DNA of 27,173 nucleotides from Mnemiopsis leidyi (GCA_000226015.1 JH153103.1:7725-34897); one strand, 5' to 3'; positions 1 through 9,349 are shown, counted from the stretch's first letter. Translations and numbers: made by a program. The notes: generated by a model from the letters alone, not told the origin.

Positions 1-1400
1 TTTTCTGAATTGGCTATCAGTGGAAATCGTGTCCGTTCAAATATCTTCTCCGTACACATCATTTAGCTTGGTTAATCCTTCGGCCCCAATCACAACATAA
101 CACACCCGTTAACAATCAATGCACACCTCTGGGAGTCGAGTTTGCTCGAAATGAGGACCTGAAAAAGGCCCCTCCCCACTTGAAAAAACAATATTTCTGT
201 AAATTGTGCCCTCGTAGTACTCTACGCTTAGTTCGATTGCGTATTAGAAGCGAAATGACATGGCTGAGGGCGTTGACTGATTTATGTGCCGCAGCGGTTT
301 AATCTTCTTCCTAAAACTTAAGGTTGTGGTCCCAGCGATTGACATTGGGGGACTTTTATGATGTCATTACTCATTAGGCGACATCATATCATTACGACAA
401 AAGCCTAGAAAATAAGAAACCCGATATTCGCATCCTGCAATGAAGATGCAACATTTTAGGATAACTAGCATGTTACGTTCAGTCTGCTGCAGGTAAAGCC
501 GGACGTGGTCATTTAGGTACCGATATAGAACACACACATACTTTCTAGCATCTGAGAAATGTTATTTCGCTGTAATGTGAAGATTGAAGCACTTTTAAGT
601 AGTGATAAACCATTTAAATACACTTTAAAAAGATGTCCAAAAGTTGGTAGGTACTTTGTTTGAGCAGTAATGAACGGTTTTGATCTAAGTAAATATCGTA
701 CATGGTCGTGTCTTAAATTTCAAATAGAGTATCACCCTCTTCATAATCTTGAACCTTGGCCGTAAGAGCCTATTTCTAATACAGGGTAAAACTGATCGTT
801 CATGGTGCCTACTATGAGCCCCTTTATAAAAATGCCACGCCGACTAAGGTTCAGCTGATGGTTCAATGTCATGCTTATGGATTTCAATATTCAAATACCA
901 AGGCTTATGTGAAATTGAGGTTTCTAAACCCGTGATTTATGATTCCGAAAATCTTGCTTTTTTGAGGTGAAATAATATGATTTCAAGCGGCCATTCCTTC
1001 TCCAATAATAGCAAGTGTCAATCGCTGCCACAGTGATTCGAGATGAAGTCACTATAGCTATTTCAATTTTAATTTTTAATATAAAGGAGGAAATAAGTTT
1101 TAACAGGTTTCGTTTTTCATACAATCGTCAAGTTCGTGAAATTCATTTCTCGACCATGCGTTCAGCCAATTTCATGCTGGTATTGGAAAACATTGTAGGT
1201 ACACCAATGATTTATCAATCTTTAAGTTATTCACCACGGCCTCTTGGAAACCTACCAAACTTCTTTGCACTGGTGTTTAGTGTTTACACGCCTTAGTTGA
1301 CTGTGTCGATATTTTGTCCACGTACCTTCACTCCAGCTGTCGGTCAGCCAGCCACTTGGATTGAGAATTCTACATAACCCAAGCGCTAATTATTCGTGAT
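1..1400. other. Non-coding upstream region
   Basis: I see no exon with convincing splice sites, no RNA gene and no TIR-bounded element here. An open stretch at about 1015-1296 (+) lacks a good ATG and has no recognisable motif, so I treat it as chance. The last part presumably holds the distal promoter of the zinc-finger gene starting at 1505. Confidence 0.5.
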
Positions 1401-1422
1401 ACTGATAAGACTGCGCCGGCTT

Positions 1423-1428
1423 TATATA
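1423..1428 (+). promoter_or_regulatory. TATA box of the zinc-finger mini-gene
   Basis: TATATA sits in a GC-flanked context (GGCTTTATATACGGCG). A start site about 30 nt downstream would fall near 1452, in the initiator-like ACAGTTC, leaving a 5' leader of about 50 nt before the ATG at 1505. The spacing is what a TATA-driven metazoan core promoter should show. The start site is inferred, not seen. Confidence 0.55.
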
Positions 1429-1504
1429 CGGCGACGTTTTCGTCTTCGGTACAGTTCTCCTCGTCTACGTTTTGAATATTTTTCTATTAGGAAAGACAAC
1501 CGAG

Positions 1505-1890
1505 ATGATAGAGTGCAGATTTTGTAGAAAGTACTTCAACACGGAGAGTGAACGCAAAAACCATGATAGAAAGTGTCAATCAGAGTAAGTACTGATTAAA
1601 TTTGAACGCTTCTTCTAATACTTTCTTGTTGCAGTCGACTTTTTACAACTTTTCAACTGTGTGTCGCCTCATTGTTCTCGGTCATAGCTCTTTTGACAAT
1701 TTGCTAATCTTTCAGTCGACATAAGACAGAGAGGTTTGAATCTTACTGCCAGAGATTGGGCTACAGCAACTGGAGGCAACTATCACAGGATGCCATTAGA
1801 CGACTTGGGCCATCCGCTCAGCTCAATGATCTTCTGGAGTGCGTCATTCAGATGGAGAAAAAGCGAGGTGGACCAAGTAGCAAGAGATAG
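1505..1890 (+). CDS. Two-exon gene for an 84-residue C2HC zinc-finger protein
   Basis: Exon 1 is 1505-1584 and exon 2 is 1716-1890, joined by a 131-nt GT-AG intron (donor AGA|GTAAGTAC, acceptor CTAATCTTTCAG). The phase-2 junction keeps one frame open from ATG to TAG. Exon 1 encodes one finger at residues 4-24: C4-x2-C7-x3-F-x8-H20-x3-C24. This is the C2H2 spacing with Cys as last ligand. Exon 2 gives a basic, probably helical stretch (around RFESYCQRLGYSNWRQL) and a Lys/Arg-rich tail ending SSKR. A TATA box lies 82 nt before the ATG and AATAAA about 170 nt after the stop, so the gene looks complete and not a fragment. One finger plus a basic tail suggests nucleic-acid or protein binding, but that is inference. 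I recognise no orthologue. It could also be a domesticated transposon remnant, although no TIRs flank it. Confidence 0.7.
1585..1715 (+). other. Intron with two candidate 3' splice sites
   Basis: The donor is GTAAGT at 1585. A first acceptor ends at 1634 (CTTTCTTGTTGCAG) and a second at 1715 (CTAATCTTTCAG). Both are followed by the same five bases, TCGAC. The second acceptor gives the 84-residue zinc-finger protein. The first keeps the frame but reaches TAA at 1705-1707, giving a 50-residue product with the same finger and a hydrophobic C-terminal tail (LFTTFQLCVASLF then VIALLTIC, interrupted by one Ser). Which site is used cannot be read from DNA. Confidence 0.5.
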
Positions 1891-2060
1891 AACAATGCGG
1901 CAAGTCGTGGATTTGCAATAGTTGAGTTGGTTTATCTCTAAAATAGGGTTGACAATTGAATGAGATACCCTTAATGCCATGCTCTTGGAGAATGGCGAGA
2001 GATATTAAGCGTTTAACGTTGTTTTTGTATTTGAATTACTTAAAAATATGTTAATTTGTT

Positions 2061-2066
2061 AATAAA
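2061..2066 (+). terminator. Polyadenylation signal AATAAA
   Basis: AATAAA lies about 170 nt after the zinc-finger stop codon, followed within 30 nt by the G/T-rich GGTTTTGAAGG, as expected for a cleavage/polyadenylation site. It is the first canonical hexamer after the stop. Confidence 0.55.
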
Positions 2067-2089
2067 TTTGAGCTTCAGGTTTTGAAGGT

Positions 2090-3301
2090 CGGAATAGATC
2101 TAATTGCTTTATTACAAATAAGCGTGACTTGAAGCTTCGAGTCAATCTATTTATTCAGCCGGGTAGTTAAGATTTTATGAGGCATTTATTTGAAAATGGA
2201 ATATTGTAAGGGACTATTGGAGCGAAAAATAAACATCTACGAATGTAATATGCTTTCAATAAATTCTTTCTCATTTAACAACGTCTTTTATTTATATATA
2301 CATTTACATATACTTGTCGAAATGCATGACAGACAAACACATCATAAGTGTCAAGTGCCAACCATTCTTAATCTTAATTTTACATTTGGCATCTGCGGTA
2401 GAAAATCTTCCTGACACTGTGGGCTTCGCAGACGAACGTTCTAGAACCATTAGTAATAAGGTTCCATGAAGATAAGTTAAAGTTCATTATCATTTTTGTC
2501 GAAACCAAAATAGAGGGGATAGCGTAGATGCTCAGACGTATTCAGCAATGATTTAGCATCAGATCATGTGCACGAAAAAGTTGATCTCTAAAGATAGTTA
2601 TAGACGCTAATATATCAGTGAGTAATTCGATTACACCAGTTATTGCACTATGCGCAACGGAGTGCAAATAAGTGCAGAAATCGTTAAAACCAAAGTCGAC
2701 TGCAAATGCAATAATTTGTGTTATCGCGATTGTCGCATTGAATACACGCTGTTAAACTAGTATATTATGCCACGTTACCACACAATTCCACAATAATTGC
2801 ATCCCGAAAATAGGGATTGAAAGGCGTGGTATTGGTATCGTGTAAATATATAACGTTAAACGAAAATTGATTCATGGGCCAAGGTTCCACTCAAACGGCG
2901 ACTTCTAAGGTGTTAGAAATATAATTACGGCACCTTAAAGTGATTTTATCATTGCATTTAAAACTGTAACTGTAAGACATTCAACTTATCATTCATTGAT
3001 AAGAGGGTTCTAAATTAAATTCTTGAGAAAGATTATGTATCGACAAATTTAAATCACTCTAACAGTGCTAATAAATTTTATGTTAGAATTTCAGTATTTG
3101 CATTGAAACCTTATTGTGCATGTAAGACCGTTTGTTTCGAATCATCTGAATTAAACCACCACAATATTTATACCTTCAGAAATTCATATCATGTGAATGA
3201 AATCGGACTTTGGAGTTTCAAAAGAATTGTGCCCGATTTGTTTGGTCTCAGGCAGGCGCATTAGATTTTTATTTTCAATTCCCTCTTTTAAACTAGGCAC
3301 C
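2090..3301. other. Intergenic AT-rich DNA
   Basis: No credible exon or RNA gene. A small inverted repeat, TTGCACT/AGTGCAA at 2643-2667 with an 11-nt loop, is close to chance. A short open frame from ATG 3197 (containing CPIC) runs into the tandem repeat at 3302 and is not convincing. Confidence 0.5.
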
Positions 3302-3462
3302 GCTAAGAAGTTGCAGTCAGTGTATAAAACTAGATACGGTGATGAAATCCGCTATGAAGTTGCAATCATTGTAAAATAAATGCAGCTATAAAGTTGCAGT
3401 CACTGTAAACAAGATATCGCTATGAAGTTGCAGTCATTGTGAACTAGACATCGCTATGAAGT
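3302..3462 (+). repeat. Degenerate 34-45-bp tandem repeat
   Basis: Four diverged copies begin with GCTA(A/T)(G/A)AAGTTGCAGTC or close variants, at about 3302, 3351, 3385 and 3419, and a fifth truncated GCTATGAAG follows at 3453. The two central copies are 34 bp; the outer ones are longer and more diverged. A similar GCTATAAAG recurs near 3565. Confidence 0.7.
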
Positions 3463-3569
3463 AAGAGCAATCAGCAACGTCTAAGTCTAACTAAGAGTTT
3501 AACTACAAACTAGCGTTTTGAAACGTGAGCATCATCCCTGAGCCCTGAACGACGACGTAACGTCGCTAT

Positions 3570-3634
3570 AAAGTCTAGTGAAACTTTTTTAAATTAAATT
3601 TTAAAAAATCAAGTTAAAAAAGTCTAGTGAAACT
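3570..3634. repeat. 16-bp direct repeat flanking an AT-rich spacer
   Basis: AAAGTCTAGTGAAACT occurs at 3570-3585 and exactly again at 3619-3634, separated by 33 bp of almost pure A/T. It may be a local duplication or the target duplication of a lost insertion. The spacer has no TIRs. Confidence 0.6.
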
Positions 3635-4590
3635 ATAAGATACATACGCACGCAGACTAAATGGGGGTGACTTCACCCAGCACTCTGCTGCGCGTTCCTA
3701 AAACTTGAAATATTGATTTGGGTGACATGGTACGGTTTTACTTCCTTTCTTGTTGACGTGACTGACTTAACGTTGTTGTCCAAACGTTTCCTGCACGGTG
3801 CCATATCTTTTTTAGTGCATTGGGGTAATGATTATTTGTTAAAATTGAATTGTTTCCTCATGTTTTTTGTAGAGATTTACTACTACAAGTTCAACAAGGA
3901 ATACACAACAAGGAACACCGAAATTATCCACTATTTTCCGCTAGCTACCTGTCATTTGTTGCTAGCTACCCACTAATTTCTACAAGCCAGTAGCCACCCA
4001 CTATTTTATAATGCACGCCTTACCGTTAATTTTCGCTAGCCCCCCTATTCGCTATTTCCCACTAGCCTGCCGCCATATAATGCAAACTTAAATCCGGCCA
4101 ACCGATCTGTTGAATTACTTCACGTAGGAGCAAGCCCCACAATCTCGTGGTTGTGAACGCTTTGCGGAGGGTTACAGGCGTTTTCCCTGTCAGGTGTTTT
4201 CTCTTGTGACAACCGTACACCGCCATCAATCTCCCTACCAACCAATCATCAACCACCAAATTTGACCACTTTAAACCATCTACACTTTACTTTTTAGTCT
4301 TCGGCAAACGAGCATGATAGATGGAAAGAATTTGACGTGATTGTACTGGCGAAAACAGGTGAAGTTCCCTGAATTGCCTCGAGTTCATATTTTCAAAATG
4401 CGATGTACCGTGGTCCACCGTCCAGGAATATGCAATTATGCGAATTCCTGCGAACTGTTCGACTTGTAATTTGTACCAAAGACTGGTGGACTAGACAGCT
4501 AGTATTGTCATGATACGACTCAAGCTTATCGCATCATGACCATAATTATACTCCAATTGCATTTTCTTGACGAGCACATATGAATTTCTG
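3635..4590. other. Non-coding region with degenerate GCTAGC-type repeats
   Basis: Between about 3940 and 4085 short motifs recur imperfectly: GCTAGCTACC, CCCACTA, and ATAATGCA after both TTTAT and CCAT. They look like a decayed short tandem array. Open stretches at 3713-3976 (+) and 4062-4259 (-) have no recognisable domain; the first has no ATG start. Confidence 0.45.
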
Positions 4591-4680
4591 AAATGGAAAT
4601 TCAATAATACTTATGAATCCAAATGGAAATCCAATATTACTTATGAATCCCAATGGAAATTCAATAATACTTATGGCTCC
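4591..4680 (+). repeat. Three-copy 30-bp tandem repeat
   Basis: Exact 30-bp steps at 4591, 4621 and 4651. Each copy begins (A/C)AATGGAAAT and ends with CTTATG followed by AATCC or GCTCC. Copies differ at only a few positions, and a fourth diverges after its first five bases at 4681. An open minus-strand frame across it follows from the unit length being divisible by three. Confidence 0.85.
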
Positions 4681-5028
4681 CAATGCAGTTGCATACTTCT
4701 TTAGAATGCACTGCATGCACTGTACATTCTGAGAAAGGATGGAATATCCCAAAGAGACATGATAACAACTTATAATTTCATGTCTCGCAGATAAGCAGCA
4801 TTTTCCTGGCCTCCATCACATACTATTTGATCTGATGTATCAAAAACCAGGAATCTTTAGTTTAATTTTGATGCCACAAATTGGTCCTGGCTTCGGATAC
4901 CACCCTCAAATTAACAAACTGTGATTTCTTAGTTCATTATCAATTGTACGAGTCACATACAGCTGAGTCACGCACATTGTACAGCTCAAACACGTACATC
5001 TTAAAGGACGCGAACCACAGCAAATTTC

Positions 5029-5102
5029 ATATATATATATATATAAGAACAAGAATGAGGAGAAATTTAATTATATCATTTAGAAATTTAATTATATCAT
5101 TA
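5029..5102. repeat. AT microsatellite plus a 21-bp duplication
   Basis: 5029-5045 is an uninterrupted AT dinucleotide run. Shortly after, a 21-bp unit beginning AGAAATTTAATTATATCATT occurs twice in tandem, at 5061-5081 and 5082-5102. The flanks (about 4700-5330) are otherwise plain non-coding DNA. Confidence 0.8.
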
Positions 5103-5332
5103 AGTTAGATTTTGCAAAAATAGGAAGATAAATTTTAAATCTGCCAAATTTAGGAATTGTTTCTTAGGGTCACCATTTCCTTATTTTAAAAGTAAGTGAA
5201 TTTTAATATGTTATCAATCGTAAATAATAATATAGTTTATGACACCAACGCGCTGTGAAATGGCAGCCTTAGTGATGGATAATCGTGTTCAAGATAATGA
5301 AAAACATTCTATATAGCATAGAAGACGTGTAA

Positions 5333-5670
5333 AGCCTAGGATTCATCGGAAGCCTAGTATTCGTGGGAAGCTTAGTATTCGTGGAAAGCATAGTATTTGT
5401 GGGATGCATGATATTTGTGGAAAGCATAGTATTTGTGGCCGTTGAAAGCATAGTATTCGTGGGAAGCCTAGTATTCGTGGGAAGCATAGTATTTGTGGCC
5501 GTGGAAAGCCTAGTATTCGTGGAAAGCATGATATTCGTGGAAAGCCTAGTATTCGTGGGAAGCCTAGTATTCGTGGGAAGCCCAGTATTCGTGGGAAGCA
5601 TGTTATTCGTGGAAAGCATAGTATTTTATATTTGTGGGGAGCATGGGAAAGCATAGTATTTCTGGGAAGG
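5333..5670 (+). repeat. 18-bp minisatellite, about 17 copies
   Basis: The consensus unit is AAGCCTAGTATTCGTGGG. Copies start at 18-bp intervals from 5333 to 5615, apart from two units expanded to 24 bp by a GTGGCCGT-type insertion (starting 5423 and 5483), which lie 60 bp apart. Two degraded copies end the array at about 5640 and 5650. Variants alternate between AAGCCTAG and AAGCATAG and between ATTCGT and ATTTGT. Because 18 and 24 are multiples of three, frames without stops persist on both strands; I do not regard these as genes. Confidence 0.95.
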
Positions 5671-6057
5671 TGTCTCAAATTTTCCAAATTTGAAAACCTT
5701 GTCCGTCGATATTTATTGACCTTGTCTTAGCAGTTAGCTCTTGGTTGTCCACTCATGGTCCACCTGGATTTACCCGAGGAAGGGGGTCAATAGATTTCAA
5801 GAAACTTAAACACTTGCGAAATCTTCGCAGGAACATTGTTCTCTATGAAATTTACAATTTTTATGAATACCACACTCACTGCTAGTTTGGGACATAACGA
5901 AGTGATTAAGCATTTTGCATGTAAAGTCATCATGCCACTTGCCCCAAAAATTTATTTGGACCCTTAAGCATAATATTTCTACTTTAAATCTTTTCTCATA
6001 TTTGTTACTAGAAGAAGACCTACAATTATATTCTTTATGGTTGTACATTTTAGGGTA
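5671..6057. other. Non-coding spacer
   Basis: No supported feature. A minus-strand open frame at 5806-6048 has no ATG-anchored domain or useful splice signals. Confidence 0.45.
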
Positions 6058-6309
6058 CTAATGAAATGTGTTTATGCCTGCTGAAAATCTTGCACCCGTG
6101 GTACGAACAAGCGCCCACCACAAAACTTTGCCATTAAATATTAATCTTAATGGCAGAGTGGAAGTCTGTGCCTGTATTTTGATTTGCAACTCTAATGTAC
6201 GCTGTACAGGCAATTTATTTGTTATAGAACCGTATGATAGACCATTCCATATTGCAAGCAACTTAAGAATTCTATTGTTGATTTCTACAGCAGTCTCAAA
6301 TTCCTCCAT
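6058..6309 (-). CDS. Possible short ORF or exon, unrecognised product
   Basis: A minus-strand ATG at 6309 in good context (AAAAATGG) opens 83 codons. The N-terminus is an amphipathic helix-like segment (MEEFETAVEINNRILKLLAI) that reads more like protein than chance translation, faintly recalling N-termini of arthropod seven-helix chemoreceptors. The rest shows no clear membrane segments and no identifiable domain. No strong donor was found inside it, and a plus-strand frame overlaps almost exactly. It may be a genuine first exon, a decayed gene fragment or chance. Confidence 0.2.
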   Translation of the reverse strand: MEEFETAVEINNRILKLLAIWNGLSYGSITNKLPVQRTLELQIKIQAQTSTLPLRLIFNGKVLWWALVRTTGARFSAGINTFH

Positions 6310-6911
6310 TTTTGGATACTAAGATGCAAAGTCGTTCACAAATCCCTGGCCCTTCTGATGCTGTAGTTAGATAGTTCTCATATTATGTTGTTTGATCGAG
6401 TCGCCTGATCTAGAGTTCGACAGGAAATTACTGGTAGACAAAGAGTTTTTAACCGGGCCAGTCTGAGTTATCAGGTTTCCACCAAATAGAGCTTTTTTAA
6501 ACAGTTTAACGGGCGAGGTCTTAAAGGCAATTTAAAGTATTGTCCAGTGGTCGACATTAAATTCACTGATATTAGCAGGAAGTCCCACTGCAGTTCGCAC
6601 AAAATCATACCACACCAAACTAAGGTAGGACAAGGGATCTGATATTCAGTAAGCACTAGCTTCAGGATCGCAAGAAACGTTCGATACTGATCTTACAATA
6701 GTAATTAAGATACCTGAGTCACAAGTACAGTGTAATTTTACCATCCCCAACCTATACAAAAGTGGCCATGGCCCCTTCAAATATTTGGATTGAGGGCCTT
6801 GGTATCTTTAAAGTTTACTCCCCCCCAATAAAATTCATCAATTCCTGTAGTTAAATTTCTTCTAAGCTATCTGACGCATGTAACATGTGCCAAATTTTAT
6901 TTCTTCTTCAG
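6310..6911. other. Non-coding; possible intron sequence
   Basis: Contains the 10-bp palindrome GGCCATGGCC near 6765 and a C-rich run near 6822, but no exon I can support. It would be intronic if the exon proposed at 6912 is real. Confidence 0.35.
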
Positions 6912-6995
6912 TGGGCCGATAGGACCTCTACAGATGCAAACATCAAACTTAAAGAAGCTTCAGTTTATGAAGGCTCCAATTTTTCAGATGAATAA
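6912..6995 (+). CDS. Possible terminal coding exon
   Basis: A good acceptor (ATTTTATTTCTTCTTCAG) precedes 27 codons and a TAA. The phase-0 reading (WADRTSTDANIKL then KEASVYEGSNFSDE) is hydrophilic and acidic at its end, like a natural C-terminus. A second phase is also open (to a TGA at 6998), which weakens the case. No upstream partner exon or clear AATAAA after the stop was identified. The parent gene is unknown. Confidence 0.25.
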   Translation, partial: WADRTSTDANIKLKEASVYEGSNFSDE

Positions 6996-7365
6996 TTGAT
7001 TATGTTGTGCTAGTGTGAGCGAAGTCGTGCAAAGCTCCGCCGAGCATTGCATGCAAATCCCTGAACTTATACCGTTATAAAACCGCTCCTGTGTACACAG
7101 TAGAATACTCCTGCAGAAAACGACGACATATAGAAACCACAGTCAATACTCAATAGGTATCACAGTCAGTAGGTATTGTAATAGTGATAGATTTTCTTTT
7201 ATCTGGCGCAGAAGGGGTAGTATGCAAGATGTGTCTAAGATAATTTGCCATCTCAATGAAAATTCATAGCTTGTTCTTATTGCATGTTATTTTGCATCTT
7301 ATTGCATCTTATTTTAATGTTAAGGCCGCACTCAGAATAGATGTTAATATGTTACCTAGGTCAGT
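6996..7365. other. Non-coding, short TTATTGCAT repeats
   Basis: 7276-7315 contains three imperfect copies of CTTATTGCAT(C/G)TTATT. Nothing else is supported. Confidence 0.4.
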
Positions 7366-7485
7366 CGGCATGCTGCGCGGCATATTTTAAAAGCCTACTG
7401 CGCGCAATATGTTTGTACGTGCCGCGCCGGTTTATTCAGCGACGCGCACTACAATATTAGATAAAATAGCATCGCGTGTTCCGTG
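7366..7485. other. Isolated CpG-dense patch
   Basis: About a dozen CpGs fall within 120 bp (TGCGCGGCAT, CTGCGCGCAA, TGCCGCGCCGG, CGACGCGC), in contrast to the CpG-poor surroundings. It could be an unmethylated promoter-like patch for the candidate exon downstream or the remnant of a CpG-rich transposon like the one at 26517. No TIRs were found. Confidence 0.4.
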
Positions 7486-7560
7486 CATACACCTCATGTG
7501 TACATTTAAAATTTGCCCCCATCCATCAAATCGCCGAAAACGTATATCACAGTCTTCCAG

Positions 7561-7733
7561 ATGGAACTATGATTGTCAGGAAATACAAGAAAACCAAATC
7601 AACGATAGATGAAAGCCGTTCCAAATTATACCTTAGTGAAAGTGAAAAAACAACTGGGCCAAGGGACCATCTTAAGTTTGGTTTAGACTTTGACCAACTG
7701 CATTTCCCAAAAAGAATACCTAAACCATTCTAG
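7561..7733 (+). CDS. Possible terminal exon or ORF fragment, unrecognised product
   Basis: After the acceptor-like AGTCTTCCAG (7551-7560), the phase entered after two bases is open for about 57 codons to TAG at 7731. The translation is charged and coding-like: GTMIVRKYKKTKSTIDES, then SESEKTTGPRDHLKF, then a C-terminus rich in Phe, Pro and Lys (HFPKRIPKPF). The same frame stays open upstream to about 7476 but without an ATG. The polypyrimidine tract is weak. No domain is recognised. Confidence 0.28.
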
Positions 7734-9130
7734 ACGCATTTATAAGCGGGTCGTTTCTAATTTCGAATAGTTGCTCTACTACCTGGTGCAATATGTCCTG
7801 ATATATTCGCAAAACGGTCATCCGTTGAACCGTCACCGTGTCTAATCGCGGTACAGATCAATTTGCGGAATGCGAATGGAAAGCATTTTCGGTTTTTACA
7901 GACTGTAATTGATATTCAAATACCGGCACATTAAGCTGCCAGTTTGTCTTTAAATTAGGCTCAAAAGTATTCTTTTTAAATCTGATAACCATAATGATAC
8001 TCTCATTATGATATCAATGTTCGGTTATCATGCAAGCAAGTACAACTTTGATATTAATAATCAACCCGTGCAAGATCAAACCATTCATGTTTGACCTCGT
8101 GCAATGTATATCATATCAATGTGTCAAGCACTTCTCTTAGCAAACTATCAAGGAGTGTCAGCTCGTAAAAACACAAATTGTTCAAGTTTTACAGCAAGCT
8201 CGTGAGTAACACGCATAGTTTTGTCTCCAGTTTCCACATTCCTCAGTTTCAGTTCATTGCCCAGTTCCAGGCGTGAAATTTAGCCAGTATTACAACGTTT
8301 TATTTTAGTTCATGGGACGAGAAAATATCGATTTATTGCTTTGAAACGATAATCTGCGAAAAGTCAAATATGTCATACAAGTTTTATTCACTCATTTAAT
8401 GAGAACGCCATTAACAAAAAAGGCCATAGCTACAGCAGATATTATCTTCTTTATCGAGATTATTAACTGTATGATCCATAATTCCTACCGATTTTTTAAA
8501 ATCTTAAAAACGAAGGTTCCAGTTGCAGCTCGGCAGTACAATCATCTTAGTCTCTAGTGCTCTCCTCTTTAATTGGTGTTGGTAATCCTGCGCCCAATTG
8601 CCAATCGTGTGATGATCAAATTACTGCGCGAAAATATGTGAATCTTACACCCACTAAACAAAAGAGATTTTTGTTTCCTTATCTCAGATTCTGAAGACTT
8701 TACAATGACTCATCCACTCCTATCACTTACGCACAAAATTCAGCTCTGAAAACTTCTAGCGAATTCCAGGACATTAGTCCGACAAATGAACACGAGTAAA
8801 AGAATGTGAAGAGTGTTCAACAAGTGCTTGATCGACATTCGACACTGATATGATAATACTTGTATGGGCATCATGCAGACAACACGACGGTCAATAGCAT
8901 TATCCTAAATCTATAAATAGCAATACTGACATTAAAAGTGTATTACTTTTATACCTAAGCATTAGTTATACGAAATAGAACACAGAATGAACAACTTGTG
9001 AAGCATAATTTAGCATCATTTTTGTTGGTTCAATTAAGGTAAAGTTATGTATGTAATAACATAATATGTAACTTCCAGCTTATTTCTTCTTGCATTCTTA
9101 GCAAAAGATCTTATTGTTTCCGTTTGTATC
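7734..9130. other. Non-coding, AT-rich
   Basis: No exon, RNA gene or mobile element recognised except the hairpin listed at 7983-8030. Confidence 0.5.
7983..8030. repeat. Inverted repeat with asymmetric bulge
   Basis: TGATAACC-ATAATGA (7983-7997) pairs with TCATTAT (8003-8009) and, after a 13-nt bulge, GGTTATCA (8023-8030). The 15 bp of pairing are perfect and the loop is 5 nt. It could extrude as a cruciform or fold as RNA; function unknown. Confidence 0.6.
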
Positions 9131-9153
9131 TTTGCTTAGTGTCTGTAAAGTGG

Positions 9154-9178
9154 GCTGACGAAGATCAAGTTCGTCAGC
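9154..9178. repeat. Perfect 9-bp hairpin
   Basis: GCTGACGAA and TTCGTCAGC flank a 7-nt loop, GATCAAG. It lies about 75 bp before the larger foldback at 9255 and may be part of the same structured region. Confidence 0.7.
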
Positions 9179-9254
9179 TCTGTTAACAAGGTATAACCAC
9201 CTCCCATTATTAATAACCTGCTTGTAATCACTTCAATTACAATCCCTCATCGAG

Positions 9255-9349
9255 CCTCATTATGGGGTCACGTGACTTTCAAGCAGACTCTGATTGGTGA
9301 GGACAAATCACATGACCCCGTCCAGCAAGTCCGACTTGTCATAATGAGG
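9255..9349. repeat. Nested foldback (three-way-junction-like)
   Basis: An outer stem CCTCATTATG/CATAATGAGG (9255-9264 and 9340-9349) encloses two arms. The first is GGGGTCACGTGA/TCACATGACCCC (9264-9275 and 9308-9319, one mismatch; the first base is shared with the outer stem). The second is CAAGT-CCG-ACTTG (9326-9338). The first arm contains the palindromic E-box GTCACGTGAC. The complementarity is directly visible; folding or function is inference. Confidence 0.7.

Noticed and set aside
1015..1296. 93-codon plus-strand frame
   Set aside because: No ATG at its start, no recognisable domain, and it is separate from the zinc-finger gene downstream.
4692..4731. Weak hairpin TTAGAATG/CATTCTGA around a GCATGC core
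   Set aside because: Short imperfect arms; within chance expectation in AT-rich DNA.
5269..5687. Three long open frames on both strands encoding hexapeptide-like repeats
   Set aside because: They are created by the 18-bp minisatellite, whose length is a multiple of three; no codon-level selection or splice context is visible.
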